From assembly GCA_029255685.2 (NCBI GenBank), contig CM055311.2, positions 55,573,048-55,637,047 of the forward strand: a stretch of DNA of 64,000 bases, in the 5' to 3' direction. Shown in pieces: positions 1 through 12,667 of this stretch. Position 1 is the stretch's first letter. Each line of letters starts with the position of its first letter. The position numbers and the translations under genes were made by a program. This DNA comes from Silene conica (taxonomy: Eukaryota; Streptophyta; Magnoliopsida; Caryophyllales; Caryophyllaceae). The notes under the pieces are model-generated. The model searched no databases and was not told the DNA's origin. It was given only the letters and a program-made list of their open reading frames with translations.

Positions 1-2103
1 TAAACCTTGATACGATCAATTTAATATAATCAAAGTGTTGATTAAAACGGAGAACTACACCCTATGAGATACTTTCAATCAAAATGAGACAATATTAGTT
101 CATTATAAGATTTTCATTTTAAGTGAAAATGAGAATGTATTCATCACACCTATAAAACTTCAAACATTCATATGCATTGGTTAATCGAAATAGCTATCCT
201 TAAACGAATAAAGGTTATTGTTAAAAGGATAGAGTGGGAGAATATTTCGCTCGCAAACCAATGATAAAAAAATAAAGGATCTTAGAGAAGATTCCTACAT
301 GGGAGTCTTAAGAAGAGCCCTAAATGAATTGAAGAAACGACGAGAGGACACTAAAGAAACTACGGGAGGACACTCGAAGAAAGGTTCTTTATGTTCATTG
401 TTTCAAAGAGAGGAGACATGAAACCCCGTATGAATTCGGAAGGAATATCGGCTCCTTGAGATAATGATTTTTTAAAGATTATAAGATAATAGAGGAGAAA
501 TCATCTATCTATACGGGAAGAAAGACCGGTTCCTTAATAAATGATTTTTCTAAATTTATAAGATAAAAGAGAAGAAATCATCTCAATTCTCTCAATGTAG
601 TTATAAGGAAATAATCATGTCATATTCGTCTCGAGGAAACGAAGACATGAAAGAGGGTGATGATTGATTGAATGAAAATAGATCACTATAGGGATAGTGA
701 TAGTAATAATGATTCAAGTGATAAATAAAGATTTACATGCAAGAAATGAAAAGTTCATTTAAGAGATCGAGTAATATTGATTTTAGTGGGAGAGATGTTC
801 ATTAAAAGAATTAAGCCTACCATTTAGAGAGGATGGGTGATTCTTTAAGGTGTAAAGAATAAGAGGTTTTCAATTCTAGATGATCAAATACCTTATATCA
901 TAAGATGATGGAGCTTTACGGGAAGGTTTATTATATTGATAATAAAAGGTCGCCCATTAGAAATTAAAATGGTTAGATATGATTCATTTTGATGAATAAA
1001 ACCATGATCATATTGCCAAGATGATTGAAAATTATAAGAATGAATGAAATCATTAATAACTACAATATAGATTTCAGCACATGAGTGACTAGATAATTAC
1101 GAGTGATTCTTTAATCTCTCTAGTATATCAATAAGTCACGAGTTATAAGATAACAGTGGGAGCTTCCCTCAGGAAAGGAAACTCAAGATCTAGAATGAGT
1201 TCTAGATATGTGCTCAAATAAGATCGTATTATGTGAGATAATATGAGTCGGAAGGAGACCAAAATTTGTAAGTTTTGCAATCATGAATAAAAGGTTTATT
1301 CGCAAAACATTAATACAAATAGATGATTGTGCATCAAATGCAATGAAATAGTATTGACTGTTTTTGCATGACAATGTCATTTGAGTTATAATTAACTCAA
1401 GTTGAAAGATACTTTGTCAAAATCCAAATGGGTTGTAAGAGACAATGTTGAACCCCATAAGTGAACTGGATTGACTTGGTATAGCCCCTAGCCGCTTACA
1501 TGAGGTGACATCTCTAAGCGAATAGAATGTGAGGCGATTGATGGCAAGTTCAAATGCCATAGAGTCATATATGATGACTAGTCGATCACATAGGCAGACT
1601 GCAAGAGACACTCTGTCGGGCAAAGTGACCGCTTATAGAGTTCTGGAAATTTTATAATAGGCGGGTCGTGGCAAGAGCTGCTATAGTATTCTTGTGAGTC
1701 AATTCTTATACTAAAGACTACTCTCCCAAGATGGTACAGTTTAGGCATAGCCTTGATCCATTCTCTACGACTTTTCGTAACTGGAGTCAAATGGGATTGC
1801 TTCAGGCTGTGACTGACAGTGACTAGTCAAAGGAAATAGTGCGATAGAAATTGTCCACCCCTTGTCAGGGTTGTTCAAATCTCAAGGCCACTCGAGGAGA
1901 AGTTAACTGGAAATGCGTGGCCACGCTCGGAAGGTATCTATGGTAGATGATTCCGGTCAAACAGTTATTCTCCAGATCAAGGAAACCACTCATGATATGA
2001 CCGAATGCAAGTACGACCTCAGAGAGACATCTTGCATTGAGTGGGAGATTGTAATAGGACAAGAGAATTGGTGACGCACACTTGTCGAGGACAAGTGGGA
2101 GAT
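1..2103 (+). mobile_element. Copia-A: internal 3' non-coding region (5' part outside window)
   Basis: No credible reading frame is visible on either strand. The last 700 bases (about 1400-2103) resemble, in order and wording, the segment between pol and the 3' LTR of Copia-B (about 11100-11722). Both contain a gattgatgg block, a gggtcgtgg block, a ccactcgaggag block and a final purine tract before TGTTGG. A purine tract at 2093-2103 (AGTGGGAGAT) abuts the LTR. A second copy of the same tract lies at 2039-2050, followed by gtaatagg instead of the LTR start. I read the region as the untranslated 3' interior of an element whose coding part is outside the window or deleted. Confidence 0.6.
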
Positions 2104-3269
2104 TGTTGGGAAATGTGTCCTCAACAATAGTCCGATCACATAATTAAATCTCATGACGAGAATGCGCAAGGGATGATTCGAAATTATATAGTCAACTGAC
2201 CAACATTAATCGGTAATGATTGGCTAGCTAGAGTTTGACATTACTGTCGTATGACGGTGGTGGTCAGTTGGTCCCTTTAGGTCACACCTATAGGACAACT
2301 CTCTTGATAGTAAATGAAATGACTGTATATCGATACGAGTCAGTTCAATTCTAGTTCGCAAAAGGATGAGGAGAACATTTATAATAGGATTATAAATTGT
2401 AATATTTTAGTGATCGAAATGTCGTCACTAATATAAACATGTTTAAGAAACATAATTACTCGAATGAATTATTTCAAACTACAATTGTTGTGGCCAGAAA
2501 TTAAATAATTAGATGTTAGTAATTATTTGAATTACTAATTTTATGAATGAGTATTTAAATAGTTAAAATAAAAATTTCGTAAAATAATATATGATCAATG
2601 TAATCGTTACATACCATATTAACGTATGTTGTATGTTAGTCCATGCGGCTATTTGGACCGAGTGTCACACTCATACACATACATACATTTTACATATTAT
2701 CACATTATATGATAATGTGTTAGTAAACAAAATAAAACATCTAATTAATGTAATGTTTAAGTGGGAAACATTTGAAGGGATTGAGGTGCCCATGTATTGG
2801 GCACTCTACCATAACCAACCGGCCACTCTTTTGAGAAGAACAAAAGAGTGCCTTGTTCCCATCATCCAATTCATTCTTGTTTTAGTTTTAGGGTTTTGTA
2901 GAGAGAAAAACAAAAGGAGTTGTTCATCCTTGCTCTCACTAAACCGTGCATACTCCTCATTCATCAAAGATAATATTTTGATAATCTTATGTAATAAAAA
3001 CTAGTATTTTGTATTAGATTTCTAGCAAAATAAATACAAAATATATTGAGAGTAGTGTGTCTTGGGTGCATCTTGGAGGAGGTGTTCTTGTTGAGCATTT
3101 GGAAGATCATCCTTGCACTAGATTTGGACCGTGTGTAAGGGTTCTAAATCTCTCTTATTTCCGCATTTCAAGCATGCATAAGATCACATTATGAGTTAAT
3201 TAAAATGTTAATTAATATATTGTTTATTATGACTAAAATGGTTAGTTTATGAGTAACTAAAACCCTTCA
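2104..3269 (+). repeat. Copia-A 3' LTR
   Basis: Begins TGTTGGGAAATG directly after the polypurine tract and ends AACCCTTCA (TG...CA), 1,166 bp. Its first 200 bases match the reverse complement of 41200-41394 (Copia-C) almost base for base, including the blocks around gtcctcaacaatag and ggtggtcagttg. The two 3' ends also correspond (..AAACCC..CA). The 137-codon open frame at 2591-3004 lies inside this LTR and looks like chance. Confidence 0.8.
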
Positions 3270-4908
3270 GTCTGGGTGTTAGAAGGGTGGTTATCACGGT
3301 GGGTCTTGGTGGTGTGTGTCGTTCTTATGGTGGGTTTCGTTGTAGGTGGTTGTAGTGTAAAGAAGAGTAACGTCTGATGGTGCTGGAATGGTAACCGTTT
3401 GTCAGCGTCGTGGTTGGTGGTCGACGACCACCGACTCCCTACCTGGAACCACCGTGGCTCATAGGCGAGCCTGGTGGTGCCAGTGGGGAGGTCGGGGGTT
3501 GTAGGTGGTGTTGAGAGCAGTGTTTGTCGGGGCTGTTGCGCGGTGAGGGTGACTGTTTGTTTTCGAGTTCGTGTTTGTTGCTGTTCGTACGTGTTTCTCG
3601 TGTTCTATTCTAAAATCCTTGTTGCGTAATCATTAGTTTATCATTAGTTTATGATTAGTATATTATTTTTATTAATAATTGTTGTTATTTTAATGGTAAT
3701 ATCATAATGATAATGATAATGATATTAGTAATATTATTAGTAAGGTTGTTAACATTAATGTTGTAGTGTTGTATTGTTTTATTCTTATGAAATTATAATT
3801 GTATGGTCATATGCTATATATGTTATTCTTATTATTACTAATCATATTATTAGAAGTTGTTTTGGTTAATATTATTATTATTAATATTCCTACTAGTACT
3901 ATATTATTATTATTCGTATATGAGACTACGTAATTTGTCGTCTAGGGGCAAGCTTGCTATTTCGGGAAAGTTGCTATTATAGGAAACTTACCACTTTTAG
4001 AAAGTTACTATATTTAGAATCCTTACTATTCTATAATAGGGGTTATTAATCGTTATATAATATATGTTTAGGTGACGGTTTCCGCGTGGAACATTTCTAG
4101 GAGCTGTTGACTGTCTTTCTACAAGTTGAGGTAGGGGAAATACGGTGAATATATTAATGATGATTACCTGGTTGTTTTAATGTTAACCATGATTATTTAC
4201 GTTATCACATGATTTGGAATATTGTGTCATTTAATTATATATCCTGCGGTACAGTATGAGGTAATGAGAAATGGGTCTTGTGATCGGTGCAAAGTTAATG
4301 GGTCTTGTGATCGGTGCAGAGTTAATGGGCCTTGTGATCGGTGCGGAGTTAATGGGCCTTGTGATCGGTGCGGCGTTAATGGGTCTTGTGATCGGTGCGG
4401 AGTTAATGGGCGTTGTGATCGGTGCGGAGTTAATGGGCCTTGTGATCGGTGCGGAGTTAATGGGCCTTGTGATCGGTGCGGAGAATAATGGGTCTTGTGA
4501 TTCGAAGTGGAAATATTTGACTTTCTATTTATAGTAATGTTTGGTTGTTTACTTTTCCTCTACTCAACCTCGTGGTTGACCCTGTTTATTCGTGTGACAC
4601 CTGTGATGATCCGTAATAGGGATCAGTTTTTGACAGGAAAGATGGTGCTGTGGGAGCATCGGATGGCGTGAGCACTTGGATGGACCGACTTAGATGTAGA
4701 TCACCTACTTTGTAGTTATCAGTTGTACTTTAATTCCGCTGTGTAGCATTTGTAACATCAAAGTTTAAATTTTATCAGTTTTTTTTTTATATAAAGTACC
4801 TTGGTTTGATTACTTTGTTATTCACTACCTCGGTTATTCCGAGATGGTAACAGCTCAATTTACTGAGGATGTCTTGCTAAAGGCTCCTTAATAAATCGGG
4901 GTGTTACA
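3270..4908 (+). repeat. remnant of a Ty3/gypsy LTR (3' part)
   Basis: The segment ends in GGGGTGTTACA at 4898-4908, the same terminus as the gypsy LTR ending at 43938. It starts abruptly where the Copia-A LTR stops, so its TGTAACACC end is missing, probably because Copia-A inserted into it. The inner text (poly-GT and GGTGG-rich stretches, ATTATT-rich middle, a gatgatccgtaataggg block) codes for nothing recognisable. A short palindrome, GGTGGTCGACGACCACC, lies near 3416-3432. Confidence 0.55.
4271..4502 (+). repeat. 27-bp tandem repeat, eight full units plus a partial ninth
   Basis: The unit reads approximately atgggycttgtgatcggtgcrgagtta and repeats every 27 bases with few changes. Because 27 is divisible by three, two overlapping frames stay open (a 9-residue NGSCDRCGV repeat and a GLVIGAELM repeat). 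No other coding signal surrounds it, so I treat it as a minisatellite in the LTR remnant, not a protein. Confidence 0.85.
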
Positions 4909-7116
4909 CTATGGCTTACAAATTTTATTTTTGTATGATTTTCATAAACGTTTTGAGAAAATTGAAAGAAAAATAAATAAATTTTGCCGTGTATTTTAAT
5001 TTTAGCCGAGACAATTTTGTTCGTCGTTTTCCTTTTTGATTTATTGTTGTTGTTGTCGTAAACAGTTAAAATAACAAAATAATAAATTTGTAGATATTTT
5101 AATTTAATAAGGATTGAATTAAAACGTGAAAGGAAATCGTCTCACATGTTCTTGAATGATATAATTTGCTAAATAAATCGATTCCACTATAATTTTGATA
5201 TTCGTCTTAAAAGGTTAATTTGAATGATTAAGATTACAACTATATCTAATAAAGATTAGAATTTTGAAGGTTATCGATCTCGTATTTAGCAACCCGACAT
5301 TAGTTATTCAAGTTCATGAGTTTTAGAAATTTATAAAAAAAGAAGAAAATTTCAAAAATCAGGCTGTTAGGCTTGGTTTTACTATTTTCTGGGATTGCGA
5401 CTTCTTCTTCTCGACGCTTTTCTGGGTTCCTAGCGCTTATGTATTCCTTTTCTGGATTTCCAGCGTTTCTGAATAGCGTCGTCCTGTTTTGTGACGTTTA
5501 AAAGTGTCGCTTTGTTTTTATTTGCCGCGCTTTCTCCTGGAAATTTAAGACGCTTTGTGTATTTTAAGCGTCAGCGTTCGTGGGCAGTACTTTTAAAAGC
5601 GTCGTTCCCAGTTCTTGGTTTTGATTTCAGCACTTTTGGAAGCGCTGGTAGTATGTTTCCAGCGTTTTTCCTTTGTTTGCGGCTGTTTACTTGCAGCGCT
5701 TTGAGGTTTTTTTGTTCCTTGTTTTTTTTCTTTCTTGGAATTGGTCTCGGCTATTTCTAAAAGCTTTTGGGCTGTTTTTCTTTTAAGTTTTTTATACATT
5801 ATAAAGATAATGTGTAATTTTATTTTATTTTGGGTGAAAAAGTTCACTAAGTTTTGATACCTAAATTATTTTAAAACGGTTTAAAATAATGTTGGATTAA
5901 TCATATTATACGATAATATGAATATGTTTGTTTGATTAAAATTATGAGAATAATTACGGAATTATCACATAATTAAATCATTAAATGGTGGTTTGGGTAA
6001 ATTACTCTACATAATTACGGAATTATGTCTTGAAAGATTAATTTCATTAGTATGATGCATTCTATATATTATATTGTTGAATGAATGAATGAATTTATTT
6101 ACGCTTTTACAATCAGTTGTATCTTGTAATACTTAGTGTGGCCTTAGTAAATTATGTTTTCGTAATGAAGGAAACATAATTTGTGATGTATTTATGAGAT
6201 CTCGAATCTCCCTTGTGTAATATTTTTTGTTTTACGGTTTTGGGAATTAGAATGTAATAATAGGATTTTATTATGTAATTCTTCAACTGTAAATAAGAAG
6301 ACCAAGACGGAGATCGGATTGCTCACTCCCACTACATTACCAAGAAGGAACATCAAGTCAAGACAAGCTTCTAGGGTCCATTGCTGAATGGATTCCATGT
6401 TGTATTTTTGTTCTTTTTAGGATAGGCCACACTAGGACTTGCTTTATTTCCGTTTTGTTTTTCATTCACATGTTTGTTTTGCATCATTTTTCCGCCTAAA
6501 CCAAACCACCTGAATTGCATGAAAATTGACTCATATAGTATGTTTGCTAGTCTGTGTCGACATAAAGATGTCACACGTTTTTCCCTTAAAGCCATCGCCT
6601 TAGTTTATTCATTCTCGCATGCTAGATATTTGTTCACTTAAATGAATTAAAATTAAAGATGATGGGATCTTCCTCTATAACCTAAAATTGAGATTAGTCT
6701 TTTATAAGTCAAATTACTATGAGTCCCTTCTTCGTCGCCAGGCATATAGGACCTTACTCTCCATATGACCCCTTCCATGTTGGGTAAGTAGTAGTTGTTG
6801 ACTTATTTTACCTCAACATCATGACCCTCGTACGATCCTGTGGTTATGGTGGACTAAAGATAGAATTTACAAAAATTTATCGACCAAGAATTCTAAATGT
6901 AGAATTAGCCAAGAGGTTGGCTTATCAATTTACTGAAATTGAGTCTTGGGATTGTTTATATAGTTCTTGAGGAAGATCAATTATATAAATGCAAAAGTCC
7001 TTGCATTAAACTGTTTTTGCTAGACTATTTACAAAACGATGGTATGCTTATTATGTTTTAATTTCTTCTTTACAGTGTAGAATTCACCTAAACAAAACAA
7101 TAATACTGCAAATACT
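4909..7116 (+). other. Copia-B untranslated leader
   Basis: No gene is visible. The part from about 6120 to 6760 corresponds to the reverse complement of about 38080-38660 (Copia-C leader): shared blocks are the 'agtgtggccttagtaaatta' region, the 'gaccaagacgg' region, the 'aggccacactaggacttgctt' region and the 'gactcccttcttc' region. The stretch 5340-5770 is T-rich with many scattered GCGT/CAGCG words and has no counterpart in the Copia-C leader that I can see. Confidence 0.5.
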
Positions 7117-8040
7117 ATGGCTGGTCATAATGATGCCCCTATGCCTAGTGCCACACTAAGAAAAGAATCCTGGCTTAAGGCTTTCATGGACCACATGAAT
7201 CAGTCCACGCGACTGAAAAATGATGGGTCCAACTTTGCGGACTGGGAGGCTGCATTACGGAATGCAGCTGTAGCTGATGGTAAGCTCAAGTATTTAACTG
7301 AGCCTTTATCACCTAACCCAGGCCCCACTGCTAGAGCTAACGTATCACAAGCTTATAGTGATTTCGTTATGAAAGCGGGTGCGATAAAGAACGTACGTAC
7401 TCATTTTTGCAATGGAACCCAATTTGCAAAGACGCTTCATTTCCCATGGTGCAAATAAAATTTTCACCATGCTCACAAACGAATTCTCAAAAGCACCGAG
7501 AATCGTTTCATATAAGCACACCTGTCGCTTCTTCGATGCGAAACTCCAAAAGGGCCAACCAGTTAGCCCACACATTCTCAATATGATTGAGAATGTCGAG
7601 AAATTGGAGTCCCTGAACTGCAAGATCAGTGAGAACGTAATCATTGATCGAATGCTTCATTCACTTCATGATGGTTTTTCCTTATTCAGGGCAAACTATT
7701 ACATGAATGACATGAAGAAAAGTCCTCATGAGCTACAATCCCTTCTCGTACAGACCGAGAAGGATCTTATTTTGAGTGGGAGCATGAAGCAAGACGTTCT
7801 CATGATTGCAAAGAAGGGGAAGGGTAAGGGAAAAGCGCAAACAGAGCTAACAGTAGCTAAGCCTCCTAAATTCAAAAGGGCCTTATTTAAGAATGGGCCT
7901 GGTGAGACAAGTAGCTCACAAGGCAAGACAAAGAGCAAAGACGGTAACATTGAGTGCCACCATTGCCACAAAACTGGGCATTGGAGGCGGAACTGTCCAG
8001 TGTACCGTGAGGACATAAAAGCAGGCCGCGTCACTCCTGT
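7117..8040 (+). pseudogene. Copia-B gag with zinc knuckle (frameshifted)
   Basis: Starts at an ATG preceded by aatact and reads MAGHNDAPMP..., with a tryptophan-rich gag start (NFADWEAALRN). The frame is lost near 7395-7410, and the gag core continues in another frame from 7412 (FISHGANKIF, NMIENVEKLE, HELQSLLVQTEKDL). A Lys/Gly-rich linker (KKGKGKGKAQ) and one zinc knuckle C-X2-C-X4-H-X4-C (CHHCHKTGHWRRNC, near 7952-7993) follow, the usual nucleocapsid signature. The family role is RNA packaging into virus-like particles in the cytoplasm. This copy is interrupted and probably inactive. Confidence 0.8.
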
Positions 8041-8626
8041 TGGTATGTCATCTTATATTCATATGATTGAGATTAACCATGCAAGTTTCGGAACTTGGGT
8101 ACTTGATACCGGTTGTGGTTCTCATCTGTGTAATCATTTGCAGGGCCTAAAAAACATCACACCTCTTGCAAAGGGTGATGTGGACCTGCGAGTCGGGAAT
8201 GGAGCAAAAGTTGTTGTTGCTTCCATGGGAACATATGTGATCCAGCTACCGAGCGGATTCGAGTTATATCTGTATAACTGTTATTATGTACCCAGTTTAT
8301 CTAAGAACATTATTTCAGTTTCCGTACTCGATAAAGACGGATTTTCATTCTTAATAAAGGATAATAGCTGTATTTTCTCTTTAAATGGAATGGTTTATGG
8401 TAAAGCGGTTTCCATGAATGGTATATATGTCTTAGATCAATCGACTGAAATATTACACATGAATAATAAGAAACTAAAGGCCGGTGACAAAGATCAAACA
8501 TATCTATGGCACTGTCGTATGGGACACATAAATGAGAAACGTGTAAAGCAGCTAATACAGAATGGCGCTATATCTCCAGGCCATTTGATTATGAATCATT
8601 TGGCACATGTGAATCATGTCTCATAG
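8041..8626 (+). pseudogene. Copia-B aspartic protease and pre-integrase segment
   Basis: Continuous with the second gag frame. The protease active site reads VLDTGCGSHLCN near 8098-8133, the Copia form of D-S/T-G. The pre-integrase zinc-binding region follows with YLWHCRMGHINEKRVKQL near 8500-8550. The frame stops at 8626 (HVNHVS*), before the pre-integrase cysteine pair and the integrase core, which resume in the next frame at 8632. In the family this enzyme cleaves the gag-pol polyprotein. Confidence 0.8.
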
Positions 8627-8631
8627 GCAAA

Positions 8632-9366
8632 ATGACTCGTATTTCCTTCAAAGGTGTTGGAATGCGCGCTGCTGACCTATTAGGCCTCGTACATACAGAT
8701 GTATGTGGACCTATGTCAATCACCGCACGAGACGGCTATAGATATTTCATCACTTTCACGGACGATTTAAGTAGATACGGATATTTCTACTTAATGAAGC
8801 ATAAAAGTGAATCCTTTGAAAAGTTCAAGGAATTCCAGGCGAAGGTTGAAAACCAACTGGATAGAAAGATTAAAGCACTACGATCAGATCGTGGTGGTGA
8901 GTATCTTTCGCAAGAGTTTGATCAACACCTTAAAGACTGTGGTATAGTACTACAGTTAACTCCACCTGGAACACCACAATTAAATGGTGTGTCCGAACGG
9001 AGAAATCGAACACTATTAGATATGGTTCGATTCATGATGAGTCACACAGTTGTGCCGGATTCATTATGGGGCTTTGCTCTATTATCAGCTGCTCTTATAC
9101 TTAACCGAAGTCCGTCTAAAGCTGTTGACAAGACTCTATATGAGATATGGAAGGGAATCGTCCCTAACTTGTCCTTTATTCGGGTTTGGGGCTGCGAGGC
9201 TTATGTCAAGTGGAGACACGAGGATAAGCTCGGCCCGCGATCGGTCAAGACATAATTTATTGGTTATCCAAAAGGAATGTTTGGTCATTACTTCTATTCG
9301 CCTACCGAACACCGCGTTTTTGTTGCGGCTAATGCGAAGTTCTTAGAGAAATAATTTCTCGAGAAT
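8632..9366 (+). pseudogene. Copia-B integrase core
   Basis: The RNase-H-fold integrase is recognised by HTDVCGPM (first catalytic Asp), FTDDLSRYGY, LRSDRGGEYLS (second catalytic Asp) and NGVSERRNRTLLDM (catalytic Glu), giving a complete D,D-35-E set. The downstream FIRVWGCEAYV motif is typical of the Copia integrase C-terminal half. A stop at 9253-9255 follows GPRSVKT. The next residues (FIGYPKG, VFVAANAKFLE) carry on in frame after that stop, so it is a nonsense change rather than the natural end. Confidence 0.85.
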
Positions 9367-9426
9367 AAGACAAGTAATAGAACCTTCGATCTGTCGGAGA
9401 TTCAAGAACCAACTACTGAGCAACCC

Positions 9427-10456
9427 ATGGAGGAAACCGTACCTTCATCTTCTGTTGCGGTCAGTATTCCTGAGGAACCCAGAAGGTCGGGTAGACACTC
9501 CATTCCTTCGGATAGATACATCGGTATGATCGAGGAACTTGACAGAGTTGACGTTTTTCTCTTAGAGAGTAACGAACCCGTGACCTATAAAGGTGCTATG
9601 ACCTGTTCCGACTCAAAGTTATGGCTTAATGCCATGCAATCCGAAATGGACTCCATGTATGAGAATGACGTATGGGAGTTGGTTGATTTGCCTGATAAGG
9701 TACGACCTCTTCAGTGCAAATGGCTTTATAAGATAAAGCGCTCTATCGAGGGACAACCAGACACCTATAAGGCACGACTAGTGGCAAAAGGTTTCACTCA
9801 AGTCCAAGGGTTGCACTATGATGAGATTTTTGCACCCGTAGTCATGTTGCGTTCCATTCGGATTATCTTAGCAACTGCTGCATTTCATGACTACGAAATA
9901 TGGCAAATGGATGTGAAAACCGCCTTCTTAAACGGTTATTTGGAGGATGTACATGGTACAACCCAAAGGTTTCACAGATCCTAAAAATCCTAAGAAAGTG
10001 TGCAAGCTTAAGCGTTCCATTTATGGACTTAAGCAAGCATCTAGGAGTTGGAATCATCGCTTCAACCAAGTGATAAAAAAGAATGGTTTTATTCGATCAG
10101 TCGAAGAACCATGCTTATATATCAAGTCGAGTGGTAGTAAGATCGTCTTTCTGGTGTTGTATGTTGACGATATACTCTTGATCGGAAATGACATCCCTCT
10201 CTTATCTTCGGTTAAAGTATGGTTAAAGAACCATTTCCAGATGAAAGATCAGGGTGAGGCACAATGTATATTGGGGATCCGTTTCTATAGAGATAGATCA
10301 CGACGGATGTTATCACTGAGTCAGGAGTCTTCTATAGATAAGATTCTTGACAGATTCAGCATGACCAACTCCAAAAAGGGGTTACTTCCGATGATCTCGG
10401 GGGTGCATTTGAGTAAGGCTCAGGCACCTAAGACACGGAAGAGGCCGAGCGCATGA
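9427..10456 (+). pseudogene. Copia-B reverse transcriptase (two frames)
   Basis: The first half (from 9427) carries RRSGR, then SEMDSMYENDVWELV, CKWLYKIKR, ARLVAKGFTQ and QMDVKTAFLNGYL, the conserved Copia RT blocks. A frameshift near 9945 moves the rest to another frame (from 9947): GLKQASRSWNHRF and the catalytic LYVDDILLIG. The YVDD box is intact. The second frame ends at 10456 after KKGLLPMISGVHLS. The enzyme copies the element RNA primed by host tRNA-Met. This copy is broken. Confidence 0.85.
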
Positions 10457-10893
10457 GTCGCATTCCTTATGCGTCAGTTATAGGATCGATCATGTATGCC
10501 ATGATATGCACACGTCCAGACGTGGCATATGCTTTGAGTATGATGAGTCGGTACCAAGGCAATCCAGGTGAACCACACTGGATGACTGTGAAAAATATTC
10601 TTAAGTACATACGGAGGACTAAAGATTGGGTATTGACTTATGGTGGAGGCACTGAGCTTTGCACAAACGGTTACGCAGATGCTAGCTTCCAAACGGATCG
10701 AGATGACTCGAAATCTCAGTCTGGATTCGTTTTTACTCTTAATGGCGCTGCTGTCAGTTGGTAAAGCTCCAAGCAGAGTGTTATTGCAGATTCTACTACT
10801 GAGTAAAAGGAAATAGTGATAGACAAGATTGCGACAGATGACAACATCGCAGATCCTCTCACTAAACCATTAAGACATGATGAACATGAAGGG
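10453..10893 (+). pseudogene. Copia-B RNase H domain, 3' end of pol
   Basis: Frame from 10453: YASVIGSIMYAMICTRPDVAYAL, SRYQGNPGEPHWM, then the RNase H core YADASFQTDRDDSKSQSG and FTLNGAAVSW. A stop (TAA at 10762-10764) falls between VSW and SSKQSVIADSTTE, where functional Copia elements read through, and a second stop follows TTE. The end of pol (DNIADPLTKPL, about 10840-10875) is recognisable in another frame. Confidence 0.8.
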
Positions 10894-11722
10894 CACGTTA
10901 TTTCAATGGGAATTAAACGTGTTCCTGAGTTATATTAGTACTTTATGTGAATTGGATATTGTATCTATTTCATATACTATTTATAACACCATCGATTTTG
11001 TTTTATATATTGTTTTTCATGTGGATTGTACTAACAACATTGAACACCATAAAAGTGAACTGAATTACATTATATTTGTTTTAGTCCGTAATCGCCTACA
11101 CGAGCTGATAACTCTGACAATTATTTTGTGACGTCGATTGATGGTGGGTTCAATAAACCATAAGTCAAACCGTTGACTGATCGATCACAGATACGAGATT
11201 ATAACGATAACTCGTAGGACAATTTTCGTGACGACGCAATGGAGTTCTAAATGTTATTGAACATTCGGTGTCGGGTCGTGGATAGGACGTCCATCGTGTT
11301 CCTTGAGTCGATTCTTTTGACTGTCGACTGTTTCATGAGATAAAGGGCAGTTTTGGGTGACTTTGGTTTCTTTCTCACTAGCTGACCGTAACTGGGGCTA
11401 AGCAGATTTTTTTTTGGTCATTTCATACTGTGCTTACATCTGCAAGATTCGAGTTGAAGGAAATATCCACCCCTCATCAGGTTTTAATATTTCTCAGGGC
11501 CACTCGAGGAGTAGTAACTGAAATGCTTGGCCAAGCTCGAATAATGATTCGTTATCAGTTGAGTTACTCTCTAGTCGGGAAAACCACTCTTGATACAGAT
11601 CGCTTGTAAAATACGACCTTTGTCAATACAGATTTCCAAATTGTTTTACATTGAGTGGGAAAAATTTAATTTGATATGACAATCGGTTATCGCACATACA
11701 CTTGTACGGTCAAGCGGGAGAT
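10894..11722 (+). other. Copia-B 3' untranslated interior and polypurine tract
   Basis: No gene. It parallels the Copia-A interior at about 1400-2103. The purine tract CAAGCGGGAGA at 11711-11721 sits directly before the LTR. An upstream tract (gagtggg, near 11650) matches the secondary tract of Copia-A. Confidence 0.6.
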
Positions 11723-12667
11723 TGTTGGAGCTAGTGTCCTCAACAGTTAGTGTGACAACACGTATAAATCTCTTAAAGGAACACAGGGTATACTTTGTAT
11801 TTTAGCCAGTTGATTCACGTTTATCAATAACGGTTGGCTTGCTAGAAAGTTTGACGTTATTGTCATACAGATGGCGGTAATCAACTGTTCCCTAAGAGTC
11901 ACACCTAAAGGACGGAAACTAGATATGATTAGATGAAAATGTAATCATATTGATACCCTATACGACTAAACGGTTAGTCAAAGTAAAGATGACATAATTA
12001 TTTAATACTGATTAAATAATATTAGCTAAGACGAATTAAAATGTTAATTCGTAATTAAATATAAAATGTTATATTTAATTATGTGTAATGAAATTATTTA
12101 ATAAAGATTAAATGATTTAATTAAATATAAAAGGTTATATTTAATTAGTGGATTATAATATAAGATATTTATAAGATAAAACATTACACAAGAGAGAGAT
12201 ATAACCGATTCTATAAAGATAGAATTTCGGTCTGAGCAATTATTAAGTTGTTCAGTTGTTATGAAGTGCCGTAGGTAGAACCAAATACTGATTTGGGGAA
12301 TCCTAGTTGATGTCTAATAGCAAAGTTGTTTGCAGCTATAAATAGGACATTCACTCTGCACTTAAAGCACACGAGTTACACGACATACATACTCCCTCTC
12401 TCTCTCTAGCTTTCATCTTACACAAAATTAAAGGTAATTTTGCAATTTCTAGCTCTAGAAGGGGTATTTCTTGAAACATCTTTGGTGCAACGATTAGGAG
12501 GATATCTGTTTTGATATCTGATCTTAGGCCTTTGCAAGGACAGAAGGTTAATTCTTGATCCAAATCTTTGTATCTTGTACTTCGTTTATGACTATAAATC
12601 ATATATTATAAATTTGTTATAATTCTGCATATAAGGAATTGGGATTATATACAGATATTTTCCTACA
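11723..12667 (+). repeat. Copia-B 3' LTR
   Basis: Begins TGTTGGAGCTAGTG after the polypurine tract and ends TTTTCCTACA, 945 bp with TG...CA ends. It carries a promoter-like TATA box, a T-rich leader with CTCTCTCTCT, and no gene. The reading frame of 83 codons on the minus strand (12351-12602) is a chance frame. Confidence 0.8.
12337..12345 (+). promoter_or_regulatory. LTR TATA box of Copia-B
   Basis: TATAAATAG in the 3' third of the LTR, in the position expected for the U3/R boundary of a Copia LTR. Confidence 0.6.

Larger units (their letters stand above)
4909..12667 (+). mobile_element. Copia-B: Ty1/copia retrotransposon, degenerate, 5' LTR not seen
   Basis: Order on the plus strand: long untranslated leader (4909-7116), gag, protease, integrase, reverse transcriptase and RNase H (7117 to about 10893), 0.8 kb of untranslated 3' interior, polypurine tract, 3' LTR (11723-12667). 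The PR-INT-RT-RH order is the Copia order. Several frameshifts and stops break the polyprotein, so this copy cannot make a full set of proteins. The LTR start resembles those of Copia-A and Copia-C but is clearly diverged, so it is a related subfamily. The left boundary is set where the gypsy LTR remnant ends. No primer-binding site or 5' LTR is visible there. The long leader and 3' interior suggest an Angela/Tork-like lineage, a weak inference. Confidence 0.75.

Noticed and set aside
2591..3004. 137-codon frame as a host gene
   Set aside because: Lies wholly in a Copia LTR and has no recognisable motif.
4222..4488. Cys-rich repeat protein
   Set aside because: Product of a 27-bp minisatellite; alternative frame equally open; no promoter or family resemblance.
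5491..5847. Overlapping frames in the GCGT-rich stretch
   Set aside because: T-rich low-complexity text in the Copia-B leader; opposite-strand frames equally open.
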